Shown: piece by piece, positions 33,948-42,951 of the stretch
Layout of the letters: every line of letters starts with the position of its first letter
Numbering within the stretch: position 1 is the stretch's first letter
Assembly: GCF_020829445.1 (NCBI RefSeq)
Contig: NZ_JAIVFV010000006.1
Location: 1-64,000, forward strand
Direction: 5' to 3'
DNA length: 64,000 bases
Source of the DNA: Nostoc sp. CHAB 5836
GTDB lineage: Bacteria; Cyanobacteriota; Cyanobacteriia; Cyanobacteriales; Nostocaceae
The notes under the pieces: generated by a model
The model's input: the letters and a program-made list of their open reading frames with translations, nothing else
Told to the model about the DNA's origin: nothing
Database searches by the model: none
Translations under genes and position numbers: made by a program

Positions 33948-35960
33948 TTAACTTTCGAGATTTGGGCGGACTTTTGCCCGAATAAGTATACCAGTAATGT
34001 TGTCATGACCATTGTGTTGGTTCGCCAAATCAATTAAGTCTGTAATACCCTGTTCTAAGTTAATGCCAGAACTAAGTAAGGGTTCTAAGTGAGTCTGCCA
34101 ATGGGTTTCTAGTAAATCATTATCTGACAGACCGTCCGATACCAACAGCATAAGAGTATCTTCATTGATCTGGAAAAAGTCTACATTGGGATCAATTGAG
34201 TTTTGATCACGAGGCCCCAAGGCTTGGGTAAGTTGGTAGGCATCCGGGCGGCCGTAAGCTATGCTTGCTTCTACTCCGCGCGTAATTTCCCGTTGCCCAA
34301 CTTCGTGATCTACTGTGACTTGTTCTAGTCCCCGCTTACGTGTCAAGCGATAGAGACGGCTATCTCCCACATGAGCAACTGCTGCTTGAGTATCTTGAAT
34401 TAACAGCATTGCCAAAGTTGTACCCATACGCCCCACTCCAGAACGGGCATCTTGTTGATTGAGCTTGTAAATCGCCTCATTAGCTAAATACACTGCCTCA
34501 CGAATGCTCTCTTCTGTTGGCAGTTGGTTAGCAATCCAGTGTTTTTGAAAGTATTGCCGTAGGGTGTTAACTGCTAACTCACTGGCGATCTCGCCGCCAG
34601 CGTGTCCACCCATACCATCACAGAGAATATACAACCCACGCCCTTGCAGAACTCGACTTTTGGGCAACTCCAGCTTGTCAATTTTGGTTTCAATGCCATA
34701 GTAGTCTTCATTATGATGACGTTGATTCCCCACATCTGTGCGTCCTGCATCTTCCAAGCTACTTAACTGCATCGTTAGCACAACAGTTGGCATATCATCA
34801 GTTTTGCTAATGCTATCTTCTGGCTCATCTGATAGCGGGATAGTGGGCACAGCAGTATTTTTCTCGTTTATTGGGGGCAAATTTGCACTTCCTAGTGCTT
34901 CCAGTTCAACAGAGATTTCCTCCAAACGCGATCGCAACTGTGCGATCGTCTCAATTTTACCTAACTCTAAATCCCCCAACATCTGGACTATAGAGCCAAA
35001 TTGAGTGCGTTGAGACTGCCTAAATAACCCTTGCCAAACCCGCCCCAAAGCTTGAATAGTTAACGGCTCCTCTGAAATAGCAGATATTTGGACTTGGGTA
35101 TCTTCTGGCGACTCTACGACGGGCTGAGAATTTGATGATTCCACATACAACCTTTGTAGTGCCAGCGTTTGGTCTTCATCCAATCGCAAATTCGACAAAT
35201 TTAAAAGGCTTTGACAACAATTTACTGGTTCCAATACTGCCCAAAGTTGGGTCATTTCATAACACCAGTGTAAAATTTTTAACGAACTCGTCGTCTCTTC
35301 TTGCCACAGGTCGAGTAAATGCTGCCAATTTGAACGGTCTTCGATGATTACTACCTGCATATCACCCTGCTGCCATGCATCGTGAATCGGCGGTATCCCC
35401 CGCTCACCTTGGGATTGTAAGGCAATATAAAGTTTAGCAATGGGAGGAATTCTACCTGCTTCCACTGATGGGGTTAGCAAATCTGATTCCTGACTTGCTA
35501 GCATTGCCTCAATGGGTGATATTTGATACGGCTGGCAGTCTAAAACTCTGGCACTTACATCAGTAATAGTCACAGGTAGCGTTTGGGTAGGTAGCGGATC
35601 TAACAATTGATAGCGCCCTTGGGAGTCTAAATAGGAGCCTAATGCAATCTGAGAACTAGGGCATAGAGGAGATGAGGAGGATATTGCTTCCTCATCTCCC
35701 TCATCTCCCTCATCTCCCAAATCTCCCTCATCTCCCCCATCTCCCTCATCTCCCAAAGCTTCCCCAGTCATTTCCTTAGCAATAATTGCCCAAAACACTG
35801 TTCCACATTCCGTGCCACAGTTATAACAACGTAGTGCATTCACGGGTACATCATCGGTACTGCATTCAGGACAAACCTTGTGAGTCAGGGATGTGCCACA
35901 GTTTTGACAGAATTTGTTGCTATTGGGGTTTTCAAATTTACACTGAGGGCAAATCAGCAT
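33948..35960 (-). CDS. PP2C-family protein phosphatase with N-terminal zinc ribbons
   Basis: 670 residues. Two zinc ribbons (Cys4/7/18/21 and Cys30/33/45/48), a repeat tract at 70-91, a central region of about 300 residues resembling a degenerate kinase-like/helical domain (ILHWCYEMTQLWAVLEP), and a PP2C domain at about 412-668. The PP2C metal residues are intact: NEDYYG, LCDGMGGHAGGE, LVSDGLSDN, GHDNIT. It should remove phosphate from Ser/Thr. The partner kinase is immediately downstream on the same strand (288 bp, with repeats between). The acidic GDE tract is encoded by the 9-bp intergenic repeat. Confidence 0.92.
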   Translation of the reverse strand: MLICPQCKFENPNSNKFCQNCGTSLTHKVCPECSTDDVPVNALRCYNCGTECGTVFWAIIAKEMTGEALGDEGDGGDEGDLGDEGDEGDEEAISSSSPLCPSSQIALGSYLDSQGRYQLLDPLPTQTLPVTITDVSARVLDCQPYQISPIEAMLASQESDLLTPSVEAGRIPPIAKLYIALQSQGERGIPPIHDAWQQGDMQVVIIEDRSNWQHLLDLWQEETTSSLKILHWCYEMTQLWAVLEPVNCCQSLLNLSNLRLDEDQTLALQRLYVESSNSQPVVESPEDTQVQISAISEEPLTIQALGRVWQGLFRQSQRTQFGSIVQMLGDLELGKIETIAQLRSRLEEISVELEALGSANLPPINEKNTAVPTIPLSDEPEDSISKTDDMPTVVLTMQLSSLEDAGRTDVGNQRHHNEDYYGIETKIDKLELPKSRVLQGRGLYILCDGMGGHAGGEIASELAVNTLRQYFQKHWIANQLPTEESIREAVYLANEAIYKLNQQDARSGVGRMGTTLAMLLIQDTQAAVAHVGDSRLYRLTRKRGLEQVTVDHEVGQREITRGVEASIAYGRPDAYQLTQALGPRDQNSIDPNVDFFQINEDTLMLLVSDGLSDNDLLETHWQTHLEPLLSSGINLEQGITDLIDLANQHNGHDNITGILIRAKVRPNLES
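35688..35753. repeat. 9-bp repeat array inside the PP2C coding sequence
   Basis: Same ctccctcat unit as the intergenic arrays. Read on the minus strand in frame, it encodes GDE triplets (residues 70-91). Because the unit is 9 bp, changes in copy number keep the frame. Confidence 0.95.
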
Positions 35961-36008
35961 AGTGGAAGTTCCTTTATTCCCGTTCCAAGGTGCTTCTAGC
36001 CACTATAA

Positions 36009-36175
36009 GAGGATGTTTGAAAAGTTGCAAAGTATACTATGAAACCCCGCTTCTATTACTCTCTCCGTTTCGGGGAGAGGGTTTGAAACCCCCATTTCCT
36101 TCAAGGGTTGGGGGGCTAGGGAGGTTGGGTTTGGGAGGCTTATATGTTAGCAATAATACTTTTCAAACAACCTCT
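36009..36175. mobile_element. 167-bp MITE, diverged aggatgttt family
   Basis: The ends gaggatgtttgaaaagt and acttttcaaacaacctc are inverted repeats with one mismatch in 17. The core is a ctctccgtttcggggagag hairpin. Sits 50 bp upstream of the PP2C start codon. Confidence 0.8.
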
Positions 36176-36229
36176 AAGATCCAAGGTGCCACAATTGGCT
36201 GTCCCTGACTAAAGTAGACCTACAAAAGA

Positions 36230-37060
36230 TTATAGTTTTTAAACCTCGCATGACTAAAAGTCACGCGATTCCTGCTTCGCAAGTGCTTAAGTTACCCTAA
36301 GTCTTACCCGATGTCCACAGGCGTTTAGAGTCTCTGACGCACCGACAGCGACTTGGAACATAGTAAAAAGATACTTGTTCACCTCCGTACCTTGAAAATT
36401 TTACCTACCAGAGGTTGTAATGATCACTCACTACATTCCTAGTAGAACCCCATATTTTCAGTTGTCGTGGTTCGGTTGAGCTTGGTTTTTGCTATCTGTA
36501 TGTTATACCACAATATGGAGCGCCTAACTATGATGTCAGGAACCCCACGCCTAAAGGCGGGGGCTTGAAAGAGCCTTAAGCTGACCAGACTCAGTACGAC
36601 TCAGTACTACGTTAGAGGCAAGAGTTCAAGACCTACCAGGGTATGCGTTCGCGTAAGCGTGTCGTCAGACAAGCTAGTTCCCTGCTCTAGAACCGAACGA
36701 TTAAACAGGCTTAAGGGGTTAAACCAGTGTCGCGCGTGAAAGTACCGACCTCTAACATTGTCGTTCGCGCAGCGTCTCCCCTTGGGAGAAGCTAACTTTA
36801 CCCCGAAAGGGAGGCACTTTATGTGCAAAACATTATGCGTACAGGGTTGTCAAGTTTGAAACGGTAACTGTCCCGTTGAAAGTACATTACAAAAGTACAC
36901 CAAGCCAAGCAACCCCAAGGCGATAATGTGACGGCGATTTCAATCGCCGTCACATTATCGCCATGCATGAATGCAGGGGCTTCTACGGCGCGAGGACTTT
37001 GGTGAAGTCACGGATGGCGTAGGGCAGAAATCAAGGAATTTTGGTGGCAGTATTAACCGT
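36230..37060. pseudogene. decayed IS200/IS605-type (tnpB) debris
   Basis: No intact ORF in 800 bp. On the minus strand near 36280-36345 a short stretch reads VAVGASETLNACGH, which I recognise from TnpB C-termini. The hairpin ccccacgcctaaaggcggggg at about 36543 looks like an IS605 right end. On the + strand, 36880-37000 (gccaagcaaccccaagg, then catgcatgaatgcaggggc) resembles a second TnpB 3' end. A recognisable SDR interrupts it at 36640. The assignment rests on memory of such ends and needs a search. From 37062 to 37310 there is a single MITE end and the aminotransferase upstream region. Confidence 0.45.
36919..36962. repeat. perfect 20-bp inverted repeat, 4-nt loop
   Basis: The arm ggcgataatgtgacggcgat and its exact reverse complement are separated by ttca. 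Not followed by a T-run, so not a standard terminator; probably a structural part of a mobile-element end. Confidence 0.9.
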
Positions 37061-37310
37061 AGACTTTTAAAACATCCTCATAAAATATTAGCCAAACTTT
37101 ACTTAGAAAACATGGTATGGCAGTTCTCAGTTGAGTAGATATTGAACCCCACCCCCAACCCCCTCCTCGCAAGGGAGGAGCTTGCGAGGATAGACCTCAT
37201 GTGATTAGGAAACGCTGTAGCATTATTCGGATTTAGAATAATGCTGACTATCAGTATTTCTTCCCTAAAATGCTGATGTATTCATAAACCTAGAAGACAA
37301 CTCGCCCTCT

Positions 37311-38513
37311 ATGGCTCTCACCACTTCTGCTTACCAAATTGTTGATTTGTTTGCCGAACGAGCTAGAAACCTTGTGCTACCAACTTACGGCACTGAGTTA
37401 ACCAAAATTATCACTGTTAGCTTTGCCTACGGTCTCGCTGACCCAATTCTCTTTCCTCACGCCGACTTGGCTGCTGCAACTGGAGCTGTGCTGGCAGAAG
37501 AGGCTCCGATCGCCCTCAATTATGGGCCACCCTCAGCTCAATTATATGAGCAAATTATCCTCCGGTTACAGGCTCAAGGCATCCCTGCCGATCGCGATCG
37601 CGTAATTATTGGCTACGGTTCTGGTCAGATTTTGGGCTTGCTACCAGATGTGTTTGTCGAACCTGGCGATGTAGTAATTGTGGAAGGGCCAACCTTCTTG
37701 GGAGTAGTTAGTAGATTTGTCCACGCTGGGGCACGTCTAATTACCATTCCTGTGGATGATTTGGGGATGGATGTGGATGCGTTAGAAGTAACATTGAACG
37801 ACTTGAAGAAACAGGGTATCCGACCCAGGTTTATTTACACCATCCCCACCTTTCATAATCCCACAGGCGCTACTATGCCGTTATTTCGCCGCCAAAAACT
37901 GGTAGCGTTAGCGGCTGAGTATGGCGTGCTAGTGGTGGAAGATGATGCTTACAGCGATTTACGCTTCCAAGGGGAAGCTGTGCCACCCTTGGCAACCCTC
38001 GACAAGGAGGGGTGGGTATTATACGTGAGTACCTTCTCGAAAATTATTGCGCCTGGTATCCGACTAGGCTGGGCTTGTGGCGCTCCAGCAATTATTGAGC
38101 GGCTGGCAATGTTCAAAAGTGAGGGGACTGTGGGGCCCTTTGTCAGTCATGTAGTCGCCCGCTACTGTGCTACAGGGAAACTAGATGATCACATTCAGGA
38201 GTTAATCGCCTGCTACAAGCATAAATGTAATTTGTTGTTAGAAGCGATCGCTCATGAGTTTCCCAGTGATCTAGTTGCTTTACGACCAGGTGGGGGCTTT
38301 TTTGTGTGGTGTAAATTGCCGCCCGACATCAGCGCCAAAGCACTGCTAATGGCTGCCAACGAACACGGTGTCAGTTTTCTGCCAGGGACTCACTGCTATG
38401 CCAATGGAGAGGGAGATGATGCCATCAGGTTAGCTTTTAGCTTTCAAACAACCGAGAAGATTGTTGAGGGAATCGCTACCTTGGGAGCAGTGTTGCGCGG
38501 ATGGCAACGATGA
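37311..38513 (+). CDS. PLP-dependent aminotransferase (2-aminoadipate/MocR-like class I)
   Basis: 400 residues, fold-type I aminotransferase. The PLP Lys is K244 in YVSTFSKIIAPGIRLGW; NPTG is at 183-186; the phosphate-binding GYGSGQ is at 101-106; and the carboxylate-binding Arg is in IRLAFSFQ near the end. The sequence type resembles 2-aminoadipate or aromatic/branched-chain transaminases of the LysN group, without the DNA-binding domain of MocR regulators. The substrate cannot be decided. Stands alone between IS debris and a MITE. Confidence 0.88.
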   Translation: MALTTSAYQIVDLFAERARNLVLPTYGTELTKIITVSFAYGLADPILFPHADLAAATGAVLAEEAPIALNYGPPSAQLYEQIILRLQAQGIPADRDRVIIGYGSGQILGLLPDVFVEPGDVVIVEGPTFLGVVSRFVHAGARLITIPVDDLGMDVDALEVTLNDLKKQGIRPRFIYTIPTFHNPTGATMPLFRRQKLVALAAEYGVLVVEDDAYSDLRFQGEAVPPLATLDKEGWVLYVSTFSKIIAPGIRLGWACGAPAIIERLAMFKSEGTVGPFVSHVVARYCATGKLDDHIQELIACYKHKCNLLLEAIAHEFPSDLVALRPGGGFFVWCKLPPDISAKALLMAANEHGVSFLPGTHCYANGEGDDAIRLAFSFQTTEKIVEGIATLGAVLRGWQR

Positions 38514-38579
38514 TCGTACCAATTTTAGATTTTGCAGAAAGTCTGAATCAAAGGTTTGCTTCCATCAGACTTTCCAACT

Positions 38580-38710
38580 TAAGTAAGTTGGCGCGAAAAA
38601 ATCAAAGTATGTTACGAAACGTAAATAGCCTTAAAATCTTTACTAGTGACCAATGACAAAGGACAAATGACAGCCTTAGTCAGTTAGCTTTAATTGCGCC
38701 GACCTACTTA
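38580..38710 (+). mobile_element. MITE family A, copy 2
   Basis: Left end taagtaagttggcgcg and right end gcgccgacctactta; a short core of tgacaaa/ggacaaa units. Same orientation as 7482-7611. Confidence 0.85.
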
Positions 38711-38902
38711 CGAGCCGTAGCTTCGCTAACCACTCTTCTCTTAGTACAGATGCAGCGTAAAATCATGGCCAATTGAGGGTTGAAATTTCAACGCATAGGC
38801 GCCTCGCCTTCCCGCAGGGTAGGAACGCAAAGGGAAGCGCAAAGGAACGCAAAGAGAATTCGTTACGAATTTATGAAATATTGTACTTAGTAATTAACCC
38901 TC

Positions 38903-39526
38903 TTAAAAAATTTGCTCCAAGCGCTGGAAATCGCGCTGCACTTCATACCAGAGACTTTTATTATGAGGATCTGTTTTCAAAGCTTTTTTGAGATAAATTT
39001 TGGCTTTGAGCAGTTGTTTTTCAGAAATTAGCGCCCGTCCCCAAATTTGATAGGCGATCGCTAGCCATTGGCGAACTTCTGCATCGGTTGACAACCGATC
39101 TGCTAAAGCTTCCGCCAGGGCGATCGCTTGCGGAAATCGTCTTTCTTGCAAAAATCGCTGCAATTGGTCATAAGTCTTCCACTTCAGCCGTTCTTCTATT
39201 TCCAACACATTAGGCGGCTTTGGTTTCCCTGATTCTTGGCTTGTCACCGTTGTTACTGGTGTTTTTTGCCGTTGCGTTGTCTTGCCATGATCACGCCCAG
39301 TTCTTGACACCTGACTTGAATCTGCCACAGCCTCCTCTGGCAGTACTACCGTCAGCAGGAGTTTGTAAGCCTCTGTCAAGGCAATAAACTTATCTTTGGC
39401 TTTGTTGTCATCTGGGTTGATATCGGGATGATATTGCTGTGCCAGTCGTCGATAAGACGCTTTAATATCAGCAAAAGAAGCTCCCGACCTTAAACCCAAT
39501 AAACGGTAGCAATCTCCAAGATCCAT
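38903..39526 (-). CDS. J-domain protein
   Basis: 207 residues. An N-terminal J domain (residues about 5-65) has HPD at 33-35 (QYHPDINPDDNKAKDKFI), so it can stimulate a DnaK partner. A basic/Thr-rich linker (about 75-105) is followed by a C-terminal helical region (about 110-207) with a TPR-like repeat (LLKAKIYLKKALKTDPHNKSLW). It lacks the Gly/Phe and zinc domains of true DnaJ, so it is a specialised class III co-chaperone. Downstream of clpR-clpP on the same strand, which suits a protein quality-control setting. Confidence 0.9.
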   Translation of the reverse strand: MDLGDCYRLLGLRSGASFADIKASYRRLAQQYHPDINPDDNKAKDKFIALTEAYKLLLTVVLPEEAVADSSQVSRTGRDHGKTTQRQKTPVTTVTSQESGKPKPPNVLEIEERLKWKTYDQLQRFLQERRFPQAIALAEALADRLSTDAEVRQWLAIAYQIWGRALISEKQLLKAKIYLKKALKTDPHNKSLWYEVQRDFQRLEQIF

Positions 39527-39646
39527 CTTGAGCTATGAGCTATCGAATACCCAGCTAGAGGCTATCAGCTTTATGCCTGAACTATTAATAATAAGGGCTA
39601 ATTTGCTATTTTAAAGTTCAATGTTGACAGTTTGTTTAAAGAAGGG

Positions 39647-39873
39647 GAGTTAGGAGTTAGGAGTTAGGAGTTAGGAGTTAGGAGTTGGGAGTTGGGAGTT
39701 AGGAGTTGGGAGTTGAGAGTTAGGAGTTGGGAGTTGGGAGTTGGGAGTTAGGAGTTGGGAGTTGGGAGTTAGAATTCTTCCCCCTCATCTCCCTCATCTC
39801 CCTCATCTCCCTCATCCCCCTCATCCCCCTCATCTCCCTCATCCCCCTCATCCCCCTCATCTCCCTCATCCCC
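39647..39873. repeat. compound tandem repeats: (ggagttg)n then (ctccctcat)n
   Basis: 39647-39773 holds about 18 units of ggagttg/ggagtta; 39779-39873 holds about ten 9-bp ctccctcat/ccccctcat units. The right end overlaps the clpP 3' end. Confidence 0.95.
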
Positions 39874-40477
39874 CTGTTATTACCGAGGTTCGTTCTTCAA
39901 TCACACGGTCAATTAAACCGTATTCTTTTGCTTCCTCAGCAGACATGAAAAAGTCACGATCCATGTCTTTTTCAATCTTTTCTATGGTCTGACCCGTTTT
40001 ATCGGCATAAATACCATTGAGCTGGTGACGAATCCGCAGAATCTCTCTAGCTTCAATTTCGATATCGGTTGCTTGTCCACGGGTGCCACCTGAAGGCTGG
40101 TGAATCATAATCCGCGAATGAGGCAATGCTAGTCGTTTGCCTTTGGTGCCAGCCGCTAGCAGGAAAGATCCCATTGAAGCAGCTAATCCCACGCAAATAG
40201 TCACTACATCTGATTTGATATGTTGCATGGTGTCAAAAATAGCCATGCCAGATGTAACCATCCCACCGGGGGAATTGATGTATAAATAAATATCTTTACC
40301 TGGATCATCTGAGTCCAGATAAAGCATTACAGCAATAATTTGATTGGCAATTTCATCATCAATGTCTCGCCCTAAGAAAATAATCCGTTCCCGGTAAAGG
40401 CGATCGTAGATGCTAATCCAATCTGTATATTGTCCACCGGGCATCCGGTAGGGAACTTTAGGAACGCCTATAGGCAT
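39866..40477 (-). CDS. clpP: ATP-dependent Clp protease proteolytic subunit ClpP
   Basis: Serine protease of the Clp complex. 203 residues. The catalytic Ser is in [11 protein letters not shown], the His in MIHQPSGG and the Asp in [13 protein letters not shown]: a complete triad. It begins [15 protein letters not shown] as in cyanobacterial ClpP3. The last residues (VITGG) and the TGA stop lie within the 9-bp repeat array, so the native C-terminal tail may have been altered. Downstream of clpR, giving the usual ClpP3/R mixed core. Confidence 0.95.
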   Translation of the reverse strand: MPIGVPKVPYRMPGGQYTDWISIYDRLYRERIIFLGRDIDDEIANQIIAVMLYLDSDDPGKDIYLYINSPGGMVTSGMAIFDTMQHIKSDVVTICVGLAASMGSFLLAAGTKGKRLALPHSRIMIHQPSGGTRGQATDIEIEAREILRIRHQLNGIYADKTGQTIEKIEKDMDRDFFMSAEEAKEYGLIDRVIEERTSVITGG

Positions 40478-40496
40478 AACTTACTCCGTTTTTAAT

Positions 40497-40581
40497 TAGT
40501 CATTAGTCATTGGTCATTGGTCATTAGTCATTGGTCATTAGTCATTGGTCATTAGTCATTGGTCATTAGTCATTGGTCATT
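40497..40581. repeat. (cattagtcattggt)n 14-bp repeat array
   Basis: Six alternating cattagt/cattggt units in the gap between clpP and clpR. A similar array lies at 48970-49062. The rest of the 296-bp gap (to 40773) is featureless apart from caaatga heptamers. Confidence 0.9.
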
Positions 40582-40773
40582 AAGAGCTAATTTGTAAACT
40601 CAAGTAAAGTACTTGTCTAGTAAGGGTTTCAGTAATTTAAGTCAATAACGCACTTATTCGCTGAAACTCCGACCTAGTAAAGAGTTGAGTACTCTTAATA
40701 TTTTCTTTACGAATCAGCTCTAATAATTTTTGATTATTAACAATTGGACTTTGGACAAAGGACAAATGACAAA

Positions 40774-41436
40774 TTAAAGAACACTGGCAGGAAGTGGGGG
40801 ATTTGCAAGTTCTTCTTTCTCAAAAACTCGGTCAATCAACCCGTATTCCTTCGCTTCGTAGGGTGTCAGATATAACAGCCGATCCATGTCTTTAGTAATT
40901 TTTTCTGGAGGCTGTCCAGTGGTGCGATGTAAGATATCAACTAACGCCCCTTTATTTACCAAAACTTCCCTGGCGCGAATTTGAATATCCGTTGCTTGAC
41001 CTTGGGCGTAGCTTTTGGGCTGATGTAGGATAATCGAGGAGTGAGGCAAACTAGCGCGGCAACCTCTTGTACCAGCACTGAGTAGCATTGCTGCCATACC
41101 CATCGCGGAACCGACGCAGATGGTGTGGATAGGAGGTTTGATATATTTCATGGTGTCATAAATGGCGAAGGCTTCGGTTTCAAAGCCAATGGGTTCGCCA
41201 CTGTAACCGGAAGTGCCGGTGGAGTTGATATAGATTTTAATCGGTTTTTCGGGGTCGTCGGATTGCAAAAACAGCAATTCGGCCACGATTAATTCCGTGA
41301 CAGCAGGTACCAGTGGCATCCCAATATAGACAATTCGCTCCTTCAATAAGAGGGAAGGTAAATCTGGCGGTGGTGTCCGGTAAAAGTTATCGCCGTAATA
41401 TGGGGCTTGAACAGCCTTAATTGGGGAAATGTCCAT
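40774..41436 (-). CDS. clpR: ClpR, inactive Clp core subunit
   Basis: 220 residues, ClpP-like but with the catalytic Ser replaced: VGSAMGMAAMLLSAG has Gly where ClpP has Ser (ASMG). His (ILHQPKSY) and Asp (DMDRLLYLTP) remain. It also carries the extra loop TSGYSGEPIGFETE that marks ClpR and narrows the axial entrance. It forms mixed rings with ClpP3 in cyanobacteria and chloroplasts. Located upstream of clpP on the same strand. Confidence 0.95.
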   Translation of the reverse strand: MDISPIKAVQAPYYGDNFYRTPPPDLPSLLLKERIVYIGMPLVPAVTELIVAELLFLQSDDPEKPIKIYINSTGTSGYSGEPIGFETEAFAIYDTMKYIKPPIHTICVGSAMGMAAMLLSAGTRGCRASLPHSSIILHQPKSYAQGQATDIQIRAREVLVNKGALVDILHRTTGQPPEKITKDMDRLLYLTPYEAKEYGLIDRVFEKEELANPPLPASVL

Positions 41437-41673
41437 AGCAACTGATCGCCTGAAACTATGCCGTTAACTGTAATACATCCTAGCGCGATGCCAGCCTGAC
41501 TCAAGGTGTGGATTTCTCCCTAATGGTGAAGGTGGCTTCGCATCTACCAATGGGTGGCTTCTAAGATATTCTGATTATATTAGTGTATTTGTGTTGGATA
41601 GGTTTTCCGTAGAACGAAAGTGGTGCTTTGAAGTTATTTATTAATATGTAATCCTGAATAAGGACTTTGATTT

Positions 41674-42951
41674 ATGAAGGTTAGCTTGCAGCCTGCCTTG
41701 AATGATGGTAATTTGGACGCCAATCAACTGAATAGTCAACGTCAGTTGGGAATTTCGATTTCAGCGATGCCTTCGGCGGGCTTCGCCAACGCCGAAACTC
41801 AAGACCGCGATGTGCCCCTGAATTTATGTTTAATTCTCGATCACAGTGGTTCCATGAATGGGCGATCGCTAGAAACGGTGAAAAAAGCAGCGAATAGTCT
41901 GGTAGATAGACTCAATCCTGGCGATCGCCTCAGTGTTGTAGTTTTCGATCACCGTGCCAAAGTATTAGTACCCAGTCAAGGTGTTGAAAATCCAGAGAAA
42001 ATCAAACAGCAAATTAATCGCCTAGCCGCCGATGGGGGAACTTCAATTGATGAAGGACTACGCTTGGGGATTGAAGAGTTGGCGAAGGGAAAAAAAGATA
42101 CTGTTTCCCAAGCCTTTTTGCTAACCGACGGAGAAAATGAACACGGTGATAACAATCGCTGTTTGAAATTCGCCCAACTGGCTGCTAGCTATAATTTGAC
42201 TTTGAACACTTTGGGATTTGGTGACAATTGGAACCAAGATGTTTTAGAAAAAATTGCTGATGCTGGCTTAGGTACTTTATCTTATATTCAAAAACCCGAA
42301 CAGGCAGTGGAAGAGTTTAATCGCCTGTTCAGCCGTATTCAAACTGTGGGATTGACTAATGCTTATCTGTTATTCTCCCTCATGCCCAATGTCAGGCTAG
42401 CAGAACTTAAACCCGTTGCCCAAGTTTCCCCAGATACAATTGAGTTACCACTACAACAAGAAGCTGATGGACGTTTCGCTGTGCGGTTGGGAGATTTAAT
42501 GAAAGATGCACAACGGATAATCTTAGCTAATATTTATTTGGGACAATTGCCAACTGGTGAACAAGCGATCGCTCATGTGCAAGTCCGCTACGATGATCCA
42601 GCCGCCAATAAAGTAGGTTTAATTACACCAAATATCCCAGTTTATGCTCATGTAGTCAAAAATTACCAAGCAGACCCAAATCCTCAGGTGCAACAATCTA
42701 TTTTAGCATTAGCGAAGTATCGCCAAACCCAGCTAGCCGAAACGAAATTGCAACAGGGCGATCGCTCTGGTGCGGCGACAATGTTACAAACGGCTGCGAA
42801 AACTGCGCTGCAAATGGGAGATACTGGGGCAGCAACGGTGTTGCAAACTTCTGCCACCCAGCTACAATCTGGTGGAGATTTATCCGAAAGCGATCGCAAG
42901 AAAACCAGAATTGTCTCCAAAACAGTTTTGCAAGATACCCCTTTGCAATGA
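41674..42951 (+). CDS. VWA-domain protein, first of a tandem pair
   Basis: 425 residues, cytosolic, no signal or membrane segment. The von Willebrand A domain (about 48-225) has an intact MIDAS site: DHSGSM (Asp56, Ser58, Ser60), Thr in DGGTSIDEG, Asp in LLTDGENEH. A beta-rich middle domain (about 235-345) and an Ala/Gln-rich helical C-terminus (GAATMLQTAAKTALQ) follow. It overlaps its paralogue by 4 bp, so the two are translated together. Against the paralogue it carries seven extra residues around 33-40 (PSAGFANA), encoded by a cttcggcgggcttcgccaac dispersed repeat. Confidence 0.9.
   Translation: MKVSLQPALNDGNLDANQLNSQRQLGISISAMPSAGFANAETQDRDVPLNLCLILDHSGSMNGRSLETVKKAANSLVDRLNPGDRLSVVVFDHRAKVLVPSQGVENPEKIKQQINRLAADGGTSIDEGLRLGIEELAKGKKDTVSQAFLLTDGENEHGDNNRCLKFAQLAASYNLTLNTLGFGDNWNQDVLEKIADAGLGTLSYIQKPEQAVEEFNRLFSRIQTVGLTNAYLLFSLMPNVRLAELKPVAQVSPDTIELPLQQEADGRFAVRLGDLMKDAQRIILANIYLGQLPTGEQAIAHVQVRYDDPAANKVGLITPNIPVYAHVVKNYQADPNPQVQQSILALAKYRQTQLAETKLQQGDRSGAATMLQTAAKTALQMGDTGAATVLQTSATQLQSGGDLSESDRKKTRIVSKTVLQDTPLQ

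Noticed and set aside
36607-36828. 73-residue minus-strand ORF in the IS debris
   Set aside because: No resemblance on this strand, and it contains dispersed-repeat sequence; the region reads as decayed transposon.
39727-39992. Two plus-strand ORFs made of LISLI/HLPHP repeats
   Set aside because: Pure translation of the 7- and 9-bp arrays antisense to clpP.
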